Assembly: GCA_029959085.1 (NCBI GenBank)
Contig: JARWIR010000024.1
Span: forward strand, 14,496,296 to 14,560,295
Reading direction: 5' to 3'
DNA length: 64,000 bases
Source: Nemophila menziesii
Lineage: Eukaryota; Streptophyta; Magnoliopsida; Boraginales; Hydrophyllaceae
Below the pieces are notes generated by a model, which searched no databases, was not told the origin of the DNA, and saw nothing but the letters and a program-made list of their open reading frames with translations. The first letter of the stretch is position 1. Every line of letters begins with the position of its first letter. Positions 24,165 through 36,095 of the stretch are shown in pieces. A program made the translations under genes and the position numbers.

Positions 24165-25600
24165 TCAGATTTTACACTAGATAGGGTTATACTTTGTGCG
24201 TATAGGTGTGTTTGGTTAGCACTTGGCTTCTCAGGGGTATTTTTATGCCTGGTAGTCTGGGCTTTCACAATGCAAGGACTTTTATCTTCAAAGGTGTTGG
24301 ATTGCTTCGTACTAGACATCATTCTAACTGGGAATATCCATTCTTGCGTACTCAATATAATAGCCTGATACATGTTGGTTAAAATTTAATCCATTTGGAT
24401 TTCTTGGTATGGTAATGGTTGTGGTTGTGGTGATCAAGTTAGGCCGATCTTCTTCTTTTATTCATGAAATTCGTCTATCGTGGGCCTGACCTATTGTTTG
24501 TTTGGACTTCATAAGTTATTATTGATATCTTTTCTGTAGTATTGAATAAGTTTCAAAGATAGTTTTTTACTTATGGTCTAGGGTTGGACAATAGGTTAGT
24601 GTCTAGTCAAGAATGGTCTAGTGGGGGTTCTCACCTCCCATTGTTGGATATGCTTCAGACAATTCTAGTCGCATCACACAAATTTCTTAGGTGAAGGTTA
24701 TGATAATTGGATTTTTGAAGTTGTGTCCTTATCCCTCTCTTCGACTTTTGTTCGATTTGGTTATTGTCAGTTCATGGTGTTTCTTGGTGGGCACCCAACT
24801 ATTTGAACATGTCTCTCTTTTATGAAGCCTCAGTGATGCTACTCCAATTTTTTTGAGTGGTGATCTTCTCAAGGTTGACTATTGTTGATCTAGTCTGATC
24901 TTGATAGTACTCTATAATATTGGATGAGATCTAGGATGGGAAAGGATGGTCAAATTCTGGATCCCTTGAGTTTCAAAAAGATGGGTTCATACAAGGAAAA
25001 TCCACTCGTATAATAAGAATATGAGAATGAAAAGTTGGTTTATCTGTTTTGTTATCCAGTATCCCTATTTAAAGATAATTAGATTTTGGTCAATATTGCT
25101 AGGTGTAGTTTAAAGTACTCTATTCATGTAGAATGGGTTTTCTTGACTTTTTAGGGTCCGTTGCTCAGTAACTAGTATATAGATGATCAAGGGGTAAGTT
25201 CTTTTTCCCTTCATGTAAATTAATTTGGTATCTTTTAAGCTAATTTCAATGTTTGGAGTTTTACCCATTCACTTCAATTTTCATTTAATTTGATGACATG
25301 ATCATGATTTTGACAAAAAAAAATTAGAGGACATTATCATGGTGAAAATTACAAGTTAACTAGAAAGATGGATTATACAATATTATGGAATATTAATACA
25401 TAATCAACCATGAATGTCAAAGTTTTTATAAAATTATATTATGTTTGTGTTTTTCTTTCATTTTGTAGCGGTCTTGGTTAAAATATTAGTTATTATGTTT
25501 GGATGTTTCTTTTTTTTTTCATTGGGATGGCATCTTTTGTAATTTTTGAAGTTTTTTTATATTTTTTAATGATAATCTATTAGTAGAAGAAAACATAGGG
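24165..25600. other. Intergenic sequence downstream of the transporter gene
   Basis: T-rich on the plus strand. Overlapping ORFs at 24114-24373 lie on both strands across the LTR boundary and are not credible. No transposon protein match was recognised. The part nearest 25600 probably includes the transporter 3' untranslated region; AATAAAATATT on the minus strand near 25612 could be its polyadenylation signal. Confidence 0.4.
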
Positions 25601-25820
25601 TAATAAAAAATATTTTATTAATAATATGCGCGGTTTTAAAAATTGTGTCACTTTTAGCATTTGTGATGGTATTGTTTACCTCCAGTACCATAAGTGACAG
25701 CTTACAAAACGATGGTAATGTGGTCGTAAGCCAAGTGCCACAAAACCTTTGGTGTAAGTAGTAAACCCCCTAAAAAAGGAAAAAACCGGCACAAAAAATG
25801 ACTGGGTCTTTGTATTGTCC

Positions 25821-27720
25821 TTAGTGACCTCCACCAGCAAGCATTGAAGGAGTTTTGGTGATTGTAGAAGATGGGGTTGGAAGTACGAATATTGCCAATA
25901 GACCACTCAACACGGCAGCAACTGCTGCTGCAACGAATGCTGGTAGGTTTCCGCCACCAAACAAGGCATCCCATGGGCCAGCAACGATCGATACAAACAT
26001 CTGTGTAATACATTGCATGCACAACATTAGAGTTGAATGAAATGAGATTGTGTTTATGTATAACATATGAATATTATATATGAATCAATTGCATACCTGG
26101 GGTAACACGATTGCGAGGTTGAGAAGTCCCAATGAAAGACCTAACAGAAAGTAAAAAAAGAAGAGTGTTAAAATAGATAACTTATTAACTTATAGATGAT
26201 AAAAAGAAACTTTACCTTGTCCAGCACCAGTAGACATAGAATACATGGTAGCAAGAGCAAAAGGAAGACTAAAGGTAATCTACAGAAAAATAGAAACACA
26301 AATTTAGCTAACATGCTATGAAAATAAAGATGTATATAAATAAGGGGATATGGAATGAGAAACTTACGGAAAGTGGAATACCCAAGACACCAAAGACAGC
26401 TAAGGCACTAGCCTTAACGCTATCGGAAGGTGGCATAGGGGAACCATCGGGATAGAAAGTCCTAGTTTGCTCGGCGTATTTGGTAACAACAACAGTCATA
26501 CCCAAACCGATAGCCAAAATCATATTAACACCTCCCCATAATCGCTTCACACCATTAGCTCCATTTGATAGAGAATCAACACCTAGTGATGCAAATGCCA
26601 AAACAATTGAATTAATCATGAGACCCAATGAACCAGCATGGATACCATTATCATATGCTGTTCCTACTCCAACTTCTCCTCCATAAATTTCTTTGCCCAT
26701 CCAGTCAGTGTCGAACAACAAGAATGGAAACCATGCAACCCAGTTCAAAGCTGTAACGGCCATCAATATCCACATTGGTTTTGGTAGATCTTTCAAAGCA
26801 CCAAATAGTGATGCAAAGAATGCAACTGATTCACCTGATTAATATAAAAATATTAGATTACCATAGAATGAAAATAAAATTGACACATGAAGGTATATAT
26901 AACTCACCTTCAGTTTCCTTCTTTTTGTGAACTTTCTCAGGCACTGTAAAGACGGCAAGTAGGGTGACCGTGAACAACAAAGCAATGGAAATGAAAAAAC
27001 AACTCTTGAGATTTGCACAATACACATCACAAGCAATTGTCTTTGAGAAGGGGAAGACTTTGTAAAGGTCTCTGTATGCTCCGGCGGCATATCCAAGAAC
27101 ATTACCCAAAGCCATGAAGAATGAATAGTATGCATTTGCTGCCTTTGCTTTTCTTGGATCGCCATTACACAAATCCGCAAGGAATGCACGACAAGGACCC
27201 TATATATATACATGTATTAGAATATTTATCATGATCTTTAACTATGAATAATGAATTAATCACGTACCTGTAACATGTTATTGGCAACATCAAGGACCCA
27301 AAATCCCAAAACGAAGAAGAATACAGCATAGGATTTAACTTTAGCGTCCAAAGCATCACCAGCCATATGCCCCAAATCAGCAGCAAAACCGATAAACACC
27401 ACCGCTAATATCACAAGTAGGGCGCCCGAAAGGATAATTGGACGACGACGTCCATATTTGCTTGTGGAAGCATCACTGAAGTAACCAACAACTGGTTGAA
27501 CAACCATTCCTGAAACAGGTCCACAAAGCCAAATGAAAGATGACCAAACGTGTGGAACACCCAACAATTGGACATAAGGTGTCAATAAAGACAGCTGTAA
27601 AGCCCATCCGAATTGAACACCAGCAGCTATCGAAGACACGGTGATAAGTTTCCTCGTCAACCCGCTATCTTCCTGGTTTTGTGTCTCTACGGAGGTGATA
27701 TCCTCGTTATCCCTGGCCAT
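25821..27720 (-). CDS. SUT: Sucrose/H+ symporter (SUC/SUT family), six coding exons
   Basis: Proton-coupled sucrose carrier of the plasma membrane, used in phloem loading and sugar uptake. Exons on the minus strand are 27720-27268, 27199-26908, 26834-26368, 26279-26216, 26140-26097 and 26000-25821. All introns are GT-AG, phases fit, and the sum is 1500 nt, 499 residues, the usual family length. Visible marks are TM1 (about 25-47, [20 protein letters not shown]), the conserved loop His57 in LGVPHVW, GRRRP (90-94) between TM2 and TM3, [15 protein letters not shown] across exons 1-2, CANLKSCFF, and the signature [12 protein letters not shown] (290-301). Twelve membrane segments are expected. The start context AAAAAAATGGCC is good. 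No stop or frameshift is seen, so the gene appears intact. Whether it is a SUC2-like loader is inference. Confidence 0.95.
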
Positions 27721-28584
27721 TTTTTTGTAATATATTCAAGCGAGCAATGACAAACTTTAAGCATACTACGTGTGGGTATTGAAACACCACACTAAGCAGA
27801 TTATCAAATTATATTTAACAAAATGCTTTACATTTACTTTCTTATTTTTCTTATATTTATACTAAATGCTAGAAAACAAATGATTTGGAGAAATTCATGC
27901 TTACCCATCAAAGCTGTGCTTGGTTTAAAATATATTTGTATCTTGAAAAATCATGTTCTCGCCGATGACAACAAGTTTGACAAAAAAGAAAAAGAAAAAA
28001 AAAAAAACACCACAAGTGCTGCAAAATTTACGTTTTACTTTTCTTTTTTGTTAGAAAACAGATTAAATATGTAAGTAAATTCCTTTTGTGGATTTTATTT
28101 TCATTGTTTGGTTCAAATCAATATTTTAATCCAAAATTTCAGTATATAAATCTCCAAAATGATATTTACAAAATTTTGTATTTTAAATTATCCTCCCACA
28201 CTCCTGTCCAAAAAATAATAATTATCCCACACTACTAGTTAATTCAAAAGAAAAGGTTAATAACGTTATTACGGTCTAAAGAAAATTAACCATTACAAAA
28301 GCTTTACATACATATGTATCTTTTTTTCCGTTATAAACACAAATAGAAGCGGATTCAGGACAGCTAACTGAGAAGGTGAAAAAATAGAGGAACTCGAGGT
28401 GAAAGTCTATTTAATAAAGGATTTTTTTTAAAAAAAAAAAAAAATCGAACATTTTATGACTGTGTCCCGAGGGGGCGGGGTGGCCACCCCCCAACCCATA
28501 TTTTCCCCGGAACACAAGTTCAAGCTTTCTTTATGATTAAAAAAAGTCGTACCATAATGAAGATAAAAAAGTATTACTAAAACG
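27721..28584. other. 5' flank of the transporter gene, AT-rich
   Basis: Upstream region of the minus-strand gene. A TATA-like TATATTAC lies very close to the ATG and is probably not the promoter box; no firm TATA box was assigned. A-runs lie at 27980-28010 and 28420-28445. A GC-rich patch at 28467-28500 (GGGGGCGGGGTGGCC) with AAGCGGATTCAGG upstream resembles ends of small plant DNA transposons, but no duplication was found. Confidence 0.35.
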
Positions 28585-28629
28585 ATGTAACGTCATTCTT
28601 GAAGCAATTTATTTGAGCATAAATGAAGT

Positions 28630-28831
28630 TTCAAGAATGACTTAGCAATCACTTTGGTAATCCTCAGCAGTAAGTACCAACATGGAATTTATCACATATA
28701 TTATATGTGGTTCCAGGTACAACAACTATTTTCAAGAATGACTTAGCAATCACTTTGGTAATCCTCAGCAGTAAGTACCAACATGGAATTTATCACATAT
28801 ATTATATGTGGTTCCAGGTACAACAACTATT
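28630..28831. repeat. Perfect 101-bp tandem duplication
   Basis: 28630-28730 and 28731-28831 are identical as far as can be read (start TTCAAGAATGACTTAGC, end CAACAACTATT). Copy 1 of the duplicated segment has only a single version, so the tandem step is recent and specific to copy 2. Confidence 0.9.
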
Positions 28832-28901
28832 AATACTCTGAGTGTATGAGAGAAAGATCTTGGTCACAAGTATGAAGTCAGACACTTTGTAATAGGCTTA
28901 T

Positions 28902-29587
28902 TGTTGGAATTTTTTAAATAAAGACAATTTATTTTATTAATTCTTTCATGTTTTTGGAAGAAATGGAAAATACCATTTGTGTATAATAGTCCCACTTTAT
29001 TATTTGGGGAAAAAAACCATTATTATTCCTTATTCTTCATTATGGATTAATGGTTCTTTATGTATTAGTTGTTATAGGAGTTACAAAAACTTGATAAAGA
29101 AAAAAAAACGGACGACTTTAATGAGCATTGACGAGCATTAATGTGACGGTTTTCTTGTCTTGCTATTTCTTCTATAAATAGTGACTTTGTCACTTTTATT
29201 TCAAGAGAAGAAGAAAAAAGATTATTCTTGAGAGAATGGAAAAATATAGAGAGAATAGAAAGGAAAAAATATTCTAGAGAGAATAAAGAATAGAATGTAA
29301 AATGAAACTAAGAATTAGAAATACTATTATATTTCTCTTTCAAATATTCTAGTATAATATTTCTATAGAATAGAACTTTTGTTAGAGATAACCGGCACGA
29401 CCGGAATATCTTTTTAACGCCATTTACATTCCGTGTAATAGTTCTTTTCTCATATTTTCGGTGTAAGTTTCATTATTTTCAATTCATTGTAATAGAGTAG
29501 TATTACTTTAATTGAGAATTATTTTGTTTTTCTTTTGGAATTCCATTTCTTCATTTATTAAAACCAGTGATTGTTATTTTTCCAACA
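28902..29587 (+). mobile_element. Solo LTR, Copia type (686 bp)
   Basis: Starts TGTTGGAATT and ends TTTCCAACA, with perfect CTTAT duplications (28897-28901, 29588-29592). The undisturbed sequence in copy 1 confirms the empty site. It contains TATAAATAG near 29173. A decayed minus-strand relative lies at 50746-51005, sharing GAGATAACC-GCACGACCG. No internal region remains. Confidence 0.85.
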
Positions 29588-30156
29588 CTTATTACATACA
29601 AGACAGCGAGCGAAAAGAATCTTCCCTATCTCGTAAGTTTCTCTTGATCAGTGTCTTAAGGATATTCATCACATGGACTGAATACTATAACACATTTAAT
29701 AGATCCACCATCTGCAGATCAGAACCTAAACACTATTATTATTAAATGATTAAATCAATAAAGGTCCACAAGAGAACCCTCCATCGACGTAATATAAGAA
29801 GAAAATGTGCATGTACACCATTGCATGTTGTGAGCATTCATCTGGGTATTTTTTATGGGTTGGGATTCATTTGGGTGTTTCTCTAGCACAACGGTTGCCA
29901 TCAGGTTAGCCTAGTTCAGCAAATCAGCTTCTGTTAAGCCTTAAAAGTGTAACTGAAATGTCTTCTAATTGGCATTGCATAACCAGCTAGGGGACAGGGG
30001 TAGGCATGGTATTTGAAACACCTTGAGGGAGTTCCTGAACCAAGCCTATACATATAGAAAGACATGAGAGCTATCTAAATTGTAGACTACTATGAAGACA
30101 ATCATGTATACAACATTTAGTAGATAAAACATATAAAATATTGATTACATATAAAG

Positions 30157-30427
30157 TCTTGGAATGCTACTGCTGAATTAGATAGAATTGTAATAAAAAA
30201 AATAGTTAATAAAGAATGCGCAGGGACTAAAGCGCAAATAGAAGAAAGTTAGATAAATAGAAGCTGAGTTGTCATCCATTTGTAGAGTTAGAATCAATAT
30301 GTATATAAACAACATGAGCTGCACAATAACAACTTAACTAATAAGATTCTATTCTACTCTTCTCTCTCTCTCGCTTCTTCTCCTTTATCTTGTTTGTTCT
30401 TTCTCTACAGACTTTTATAATTTTACA
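30157..30427 (+). mobile_element. 5' LTR of the Copia element
   Basis: Shares its sequence with 49811-50106 and ends TTTTACA before the primer site. It is 25 bp shorter than the 3' LTR, mainly in a CTTCTTCTCTC-rich stretch. Start taken at TCTTGGAATG, where the two copies begin to match. Confidence 0.8.
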
Positions 30428-30440
30428 TGGTATCAAATGT
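30428..30440 (+). promoter_or_regulatory. Copia primer binding site (initiator tRNA-Met type)
   Basis: TGGTATCAAATG directly follows the LTR. TGGTATCA is the usual complement of the initiator tRNA-Met 3' end in plant Copia elements. Confidence 0.85.
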
Positions 30441-30481
30441 GAATCTACTCCTTTTTTGCACTACAATCTATTGAAGCTTCT

Positions 30482-32466
30482 ACGGCCTTAAACAATGGCA
30501 ACAACCACCTCTTTTCTGAGGACTTCTCGAGCCCATACTACCTTCATCCAAGCGAGAACAACGGCGTTTCTCTCGTCTCCGATGTTCTTACCGGCGACAA
30601 TTACCTATCGTGGTCAAGATCGATCGAGATAGCTCTCTCTATCAAGAACAAACTAGGCTTCATTAATGGTGATATTCTTCAACCTCCACTTACTGATTTA
30701 GTTTTATTCACAGCTTGGAATAGAGCAAATAATTTGGTTTTATCTTGGCTATTAAACTCAATTTCTAAGGAAATTCGTGGTAGTTTGTTGTATTTAATTT
30801 AGCTCACGATTTATTCAAAGAACTAAAAACTCGCTTTACTCAAAGCAATGGTACTCGTGTTTTCTATCTTGAAAAAGCCTTAAGCTCGATTTCTCATAAT
30901 TCAGACTCAATTTCTGAATATTTTGCTCGATTCAAAACTATTTGGGATGAACACGTTCACTTTAGACTATTTCCGAGTTGTTCTTGTGGTCACATGAATC
31001 TCTGCACTTGTAGATTGTTTGAGATTCTTATTGAGCGACAACAACATGATTTTGTGATAAAATTCTTGATAGGATTGAATGAATCATATGCTACAGTTAG
31101 GAGCCAAATACTGTTAATGGATCCTCTTTCTAGTGTTAATTCAGTCTTTGCTATGTTGAGTCAAGAAAAGAGTCAACGAAAGCTTACTAATCTTGTTCAT
31201 GATTCTTCTGCTACTGCTTTTTATACTAAAGATGTACCCAAACAAAAGACCTTTGTTGAAAGAAAAAAAAATGCTCTGCACACACTATGGTTACACAGGG
31301 CACACTATTGAAACTTGTTTTCAGTTACATGGCTATCTTGTTGGATGGGAAGGACCTAAGGGCAAGAGATTTCATCTCAACAATTCAAAAAATTACAATG
31401 TGAAAGCAAATTATGCAGCTGTGGAGGAGCATTGTCTTCAAGAATCAAGAATTGCTTCTTCTTATGAATTCGCCCCTGAAGAAATGAGCAAATTATTGGC
31501 TTTGGTGCATTCCTCATCAACTAATACATCTACCTCCACTTCAGATTTACATCAAGTCTCAACTCAAGAAGGTAATCATGATCCTTCTTCTTGGATTCTT
31601 GATACAGGTGCAACCGGTCACCTTGTTTTCTCTCCTTCTTTATATACAAGTATTATTAGACATGACAATACTCATGTTACTCTTCCAAATGGTGAATTAA
31701 TCTCAGCTACACATAAAGGGAGTATTTGGATCAATAAACACATTACTTTGCACAATGTATTATGTGTCCCAAAGTTTAAATATAACCTACTTTCTATATC
31801 TAAATTCACTAAGGACTCAAATATTTCTGTCATTTTCATTCCTTCTCACTATATTCTTTAGGAAAACAAGTCTCAGAAGATGATTGGGATTGCTTATGAA
31901 CTTCAAGGCCTTTACTACATTCACTCAGCTATTACACCTCTTACAAGGCACACATCTTTTACAATTGTAACTGAAGCATTTGACTTGTGGCATTCTAGAT
32001 TGTGACATCCCTCTAAAGCTAAGCTACAAGTTCTTAAGAGTTTGTGTAGTTGTATTGATTTTTTACCTTCCAATGTTTGCAATTCTTGCCATTTTGCTAA
32101 GCAAAAACGCCTTGTATTTCCTTTATCTGTGTAAAAAACAACATCATGTTTTGAGCTCATACATTGTGATGTTTGGGGTACTTTTAAACAATAATCATAT
32201 TCAGGATACAAGTATTTTTTAACCATAGTAGATGATTTTTCAAGGTGCACTTGGGTGTACTTAATGTGTGCAAAATCTGAAGCCAACACATATTTGTTTG
32301 CCTTTTATAATATGGTGTTCACTCAATTTAACACCAAGATCAAGGTACTAAGGTCAGAAAATGGACCTGAATTCTTGTTATCTAACTTCTATAGAGAAAA
32401 AGGTATAATCCATCGGCTAAGTTGTGTTGAGACACCTCAGCAGAATGGATTGTTTGAAAGAAAGCA
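30482..32466 (+). pseudogene. Copia gag, protease and integrase (5' part), broken
   Basis: The gag frame reads from ACG at 30482, probably a lost ATG; the ATG at 30495 is out of frame. TGDNYLSWSRSIEIAL marks the Copia gag domain. A stop lies at 30800, then shifted frames. The knuckle is CTHYGYTGHTIETC, with its second cysteine changed to tyrosine. Protease follows with WILDTGATGHL (about 31600). The integrase zinc motif (LWHSRL, CNSCHFAK) follows. The core shows HCDVWG, IVDDFSR, RSENGPEF and TPQQNG; the second catalytic aspartate, normally in RSDNG, is glutamate. The frame stops at the B insertion inside ERKH. Confidence 0.85.
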
Positions 32467-34076
32467 TGGTGGTCCTTTGTGTGTTCTAAAAATAATGGAA
32501 TAAATAATCGAACCACAACAGCAAGTGTACGGTTGTCCCAAGTAGTATAACTGATAAATCAGATTCGTTCCAAGGACGGAATGGTTGATCACAATGTCTA
32601 GCAAATAGTGATTGATGCACTTATGAATTTAAAAGATAATAAAATATTTGTTTGATTTTGTTTATTAAAACTAATGAATGAAAGACAAATTATAAATGCA
32701 AGTAAAAGTTAAGACGCAAGTAAAATAAGTGAAAACGCAATATGAGATGCAGTACTTGAGAACGCAAGGATCCTCCTAATCCTATTTCCTAACTTATGTT
32801 GTTTAAGGGCTAAATTAGTCAATTACAATGGTCGGGATTCTAATATCCTTATACCCCCGTCAGGGTGGACTATAAGGCGATCCTAAAGTGTCACTAGTCC
32901 CGTCAGGGTAAATATGATCCACCTTCGGATGTTTAAGTTTTATTACCTCATTGGCCCTAGAATTAGCTAAGTTCGTTAGAATCAATAGCTTCTATTTTAG
33001 TTTCAATAAATATTTCCGTACCTAAACCCTCCGTCAGGATGATCCAATCGCCACTAATTGGAATAGCCTAGACACTAACACCTGTTCTTAGTTAGCTACT
33101 CCAAAAACAGTAAAATAATCTCAATTTATTGAAAAGAGTAAAAGTCCTAATTTAATTTAATTCAATAAAAACCCAAATTCAACATTCGTTAATTAATAAG
33201 ATTGGGATTCACCCATTGTTTGTTCTCAAGCACTATGAATTGTTTAGCTCATATTAAAATTAAAAACTAAATTAAAAATAAAGGAATTCATATTTGATTA
33301 CAAAATTAAAGATAAGAAAAACCTAATTTCCGGAATAGGAATGACTACGAACGGAGATATAGACCCTCTCCAGCTCTTGTAGCTTCTTCTTCTTCCTTCC
33401 GTTGACTTCTCTCTGGTGTTTAATCTTGTAGAATGTGAATTGTCTTGACACTCTCTTCTAAGGATTTGTAAATTGAAGAAAATATGAGAGGTGAGAAATA
33501 CTGAGGTCAAAAACTCCTTTTATAAGGTTAAAAACGGATTAGGGCTTGGACCTAATAATAAAACACTAATTAAATGTCCAAGCCCAAATTCTAAGCCCAA
33601 AATCCCGTAACTGCTGATACACCTTCACTAAAACGGCTTTTCCCGATGCATTACAACTCCGATTGACCTCATTTCAGTTGCTAAAGTTCCGTAACTCGAT
33701 AAGGAATGTTTTCTCTTCAAAGGTCAGCGGCTAAATCATCTCTTAAGCACCTCGAAATCAGCAATCTATAGCCTGGAAAATGGATTTTCAGCTCTAAAAA
33801 TAATATCTTCGGGATTTATCTTCAAGTCTTGACTCTATATCACGATCTTTGACTTTCTTCTCGGATTCCTCTTCTAGCTAACATCTAAAACCTGTAAACT
33901 TTACACTAAAAATACCAATATTACGCGTAAAAGTTTAATAAATCAAAATTACTAGAAATAAAAGAGGAAAATCATATTATTGCATATTAGCACCAAAAGT
34001 CTATCTAAATAGTCAAATAAACACCAAAAATGATGTCTCCTAAGGGTCGAAAATAAGAACAATTAAGGAGACATCA
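32467..34076 (-). mobile_element. 3' LTR of element B
   Basis: 1610 bp, TGGTGGTCC to GGAGACATCA on the plus strand. On the element strand TTATAAAAGG (33516-33525) is a good TATA box. Downstream lie three copies of CCTGACGG (plus-strand CCGTCAGG at 32857, 32900 and 33031). The ORF at 33298-33510 recurs in the other LTR and is not a gene. Confidence 0.92.
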
Positions 34077-34093
34077 AGACCCCCAACTCAAAC

Positions 34094-34112
34094 CTTTGTC
34101 GTCCCGACAAAG
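34094..34112 (-). promoter_or_regulatory. Terminal hairpin before polypurine tract, element B
   Basis: CTTTGTCG-TCC-CGACAAAG on the plus strand, a perfect 8-bp stem. The adjoining CCCCCAACTC is the complement of the polypurine tract at the LTR edge. Confidence 0.6.
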
Positions 34113-35395
34113 CAAAACTAAAAACAAGGGGAGAGAAGTAGATGCAAGAGAAAATAGAAGCTTAACAAATAAACCTAAAGCAATTCTTAAGATGAATCTC
34201 ATATAGCAAAACTTTAAAAACTAACATATACATACACTAATCATGCAACATCAAACACAAATAATCTCAATCATAAAATTAAAGTTGCAATGCTTGAAGG
34301 TTACACTTGTACTCATATCTGTATGATGGCTATAGGGTGATCATTAATCCTAATTCGCTTTGAACGCTCCACCTAGTATATTCCCTATCAACAGAATCAT
34401 AAATTCACTATGCACTTAGAAATCACGAGGTCTTTACGGTTTTAATAATGGCTTAAGGACGGTATGGATGTATATTTGGTAAATTTGAAGTGAGCTTTTG
34501 GCTCTCTCCTCACTTACCATCAACATGTCCTCGAGCTTGAGTTTACGCTCAAAAATGTTCTCACTCACCCATTTGACGCGCTAATGTTGCGTCCCCAATG
34601 TCAACCCAATATAAACTAAGATGATTTCAAAAAAATATTCCACTTTGCCGGTTTATTTTATTCTTTCTTTTTATTTTCTTTTTCATTTTTTTTTTCTTTT
34701 TCTTTTTCTCTATTTTCTTTTCAAATCCCGGCAAAGGGTTACAAATAATAATATCATCTACATTTTTGTGCCTCAATACAAACACATATAATCCCTTCCC
34801 AATGTAATTTCCCAAATGTGGTCCCACCACCCCAAACTCAAGCTCGAGACAAGTCTCAGGGTTGTGATTCAAGTGCGGGTCATTTGGTCATGCCTAATAA
34901 TCTAAAGGATAATGGGCTTATATCGTGGCTACAAAAGAAAAGGCTTAAGGCTCAAAATTGGGCTAAGACGGATAAAATTAATATACGGGATAGCAAGCTA
35001 AAAGGCTTCAAATGGCTAACAAAGAACTGCCCCTATCATTTTCCTAAGTACATAGCTTGTCTTTAGTTCATATATAGGTGGGTTCCCTACTAATTAAGAT
35101 TTCACGTTCTACACACCAAACATATTCCTTAAGTACAAGCTTACTTCATTTGCATTGTTCATTAATTTTTCCTATCAATTACCTATGGTCGCATGCAATT
35201 GTAAGTGCGTTCTATATCAATCCCTAAAGTCCACTATTTACTATCATTGATTCATCAAAAGTATGCTTAAAGGGACATTTAAAATCTTCTATAGTCAAAC
35301 GCAGCTCCGAAAATTATTTTATTGAAAGCAATTTAAAGCAAATAAACACATAAAAACTGGGATGAGGCAACGAACCCCACCCCAAACTCAAAAAT

Positions 35396-35415
35396 GAGTC
35401 GTGTCCCCACGACTC
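35396..35415. repeat. Internal hairpin with polypurine-like tract, element B
   Basis: GAGTCGTG-TCCC-CACGACTC beside CCCCACCCCAAACTC at 35375-35390. Identical in the stem to the copies in C and E. Confidence 0.6.
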
Positions 35416-35441
35416 GAAAAGACTCAAAGCAATAAAATAAT

Positions 35442-35710
35442 TTACACTAAATGAGAAGGGAAAGAAAACGTATCTGAACCAGCGCGAGGCTGGTGTCGGT
35501 GTTGCGTCCAAGTTGAGGTTTTGAATTCTTCTTCATCAATGGTTGCGTTAAAATTGTTCTTCATTACCTCGAACTTCTTCAACTTTTCCACGTTTTCATT
35601 TATTACTCGCCCTCTAAGCATCATCTCCTATAGTAAAATCTTTCCTCAATATCCAATTCTTTTTCGTCACCATGTTCTTCGTACCTTTCCTAACCTTCAT
35701 GGTCATCTCC
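35442..35710 (-). pseudogene. Element B short coiled-coil ORF relic
   Basis: Homologous in position to the C ORF at 2658-3080 and sharing its end (RAGSDTFS). A 60-codon piece (35442-35624) has a helix-like stretch, ENVEKLKKFEVMKNNF. The upstream part lies in another frame after a stop. An internal polypurine-like tract (ACCCCAAACTC, 35714) sits just before its start, as in C. Confidence 0.4.
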
Positions 35711-36095
35711 GATGACCCCAAACTCAAAGCTTCAAGACCCTTGGATAAAATTGTGATTTTAGTGTTCTTGAAGGTTTGGGTTTGAATTATGGATTGTTTA
35801 GCGCTGGGTCATGGATATTTCAAGGTTTGGGAAAGGATTAATGGATAAATTTTAGCTTTGGTGAAAGAAAAATTGGTTTAAAGTGTGAAGCTTTGGTATT
35901 TTGGAAGTTTAATGGTTTGATTGTGATCTTGGATGATGTTTAGAGGGAAGGATTGGTGGTATGATGTTGTTTTGATGATGATTTTAGGAGTAGTTTGAGG
36001 CTAGGATTCGTCACTGGAGGCTTAGCATGAGAAAGAGGCTAAAAATATAGGGTTAAATTTTTTTGTACTTTTTTTTTTTTTTTTTTTTACCTCTG

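Larger units (their letters stand above)
28585..30156. repeat. Duplicated segment, copy 2, left part
   Basis: Homologous to 15500-15885 plus 18923-19310 of copy 1. It continues at 50107-50745 on the other side of the Copia element. It has gained a 101-bp tandem duplication and a solo Copia LTR. It lies about 0.9 kb upstream of the transporter start codon. Confidence 0.75.

Noticed and set aside
24114..24373. ORFs on both strands at the end of solo LTR G
   Set aside because: They cross the LTR boundary and target duplication, have no domain, and mirror each other on opposite strands.
26480..26686. Plus-strand ORFs inside the transporter exons (also 25855-26040)
   Set aside because: Antisense shadows of the real coding exons.
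25700..27720. Whether the transporter is a pseudogene because each exon-sized ORF is short
   Set aside because: Splice sites, phases and the 499-residue total fit the family; the short ORFs are exons.
28330..28510. Possible small DNA transposon (GCGGATTCAGG and GGGGGCGGGGTGGCC)
   Set aside because: The words resemble common plant transposon ends, but no inverted ends or target duplication could be found.
33298..33510. 70-codon minus-strand ORF repeated at 38851-39063
   Set aside because: It is identical because it lies in the two LTRs of element B, around the TATA region; the copy in LTR F is shorter and altered.
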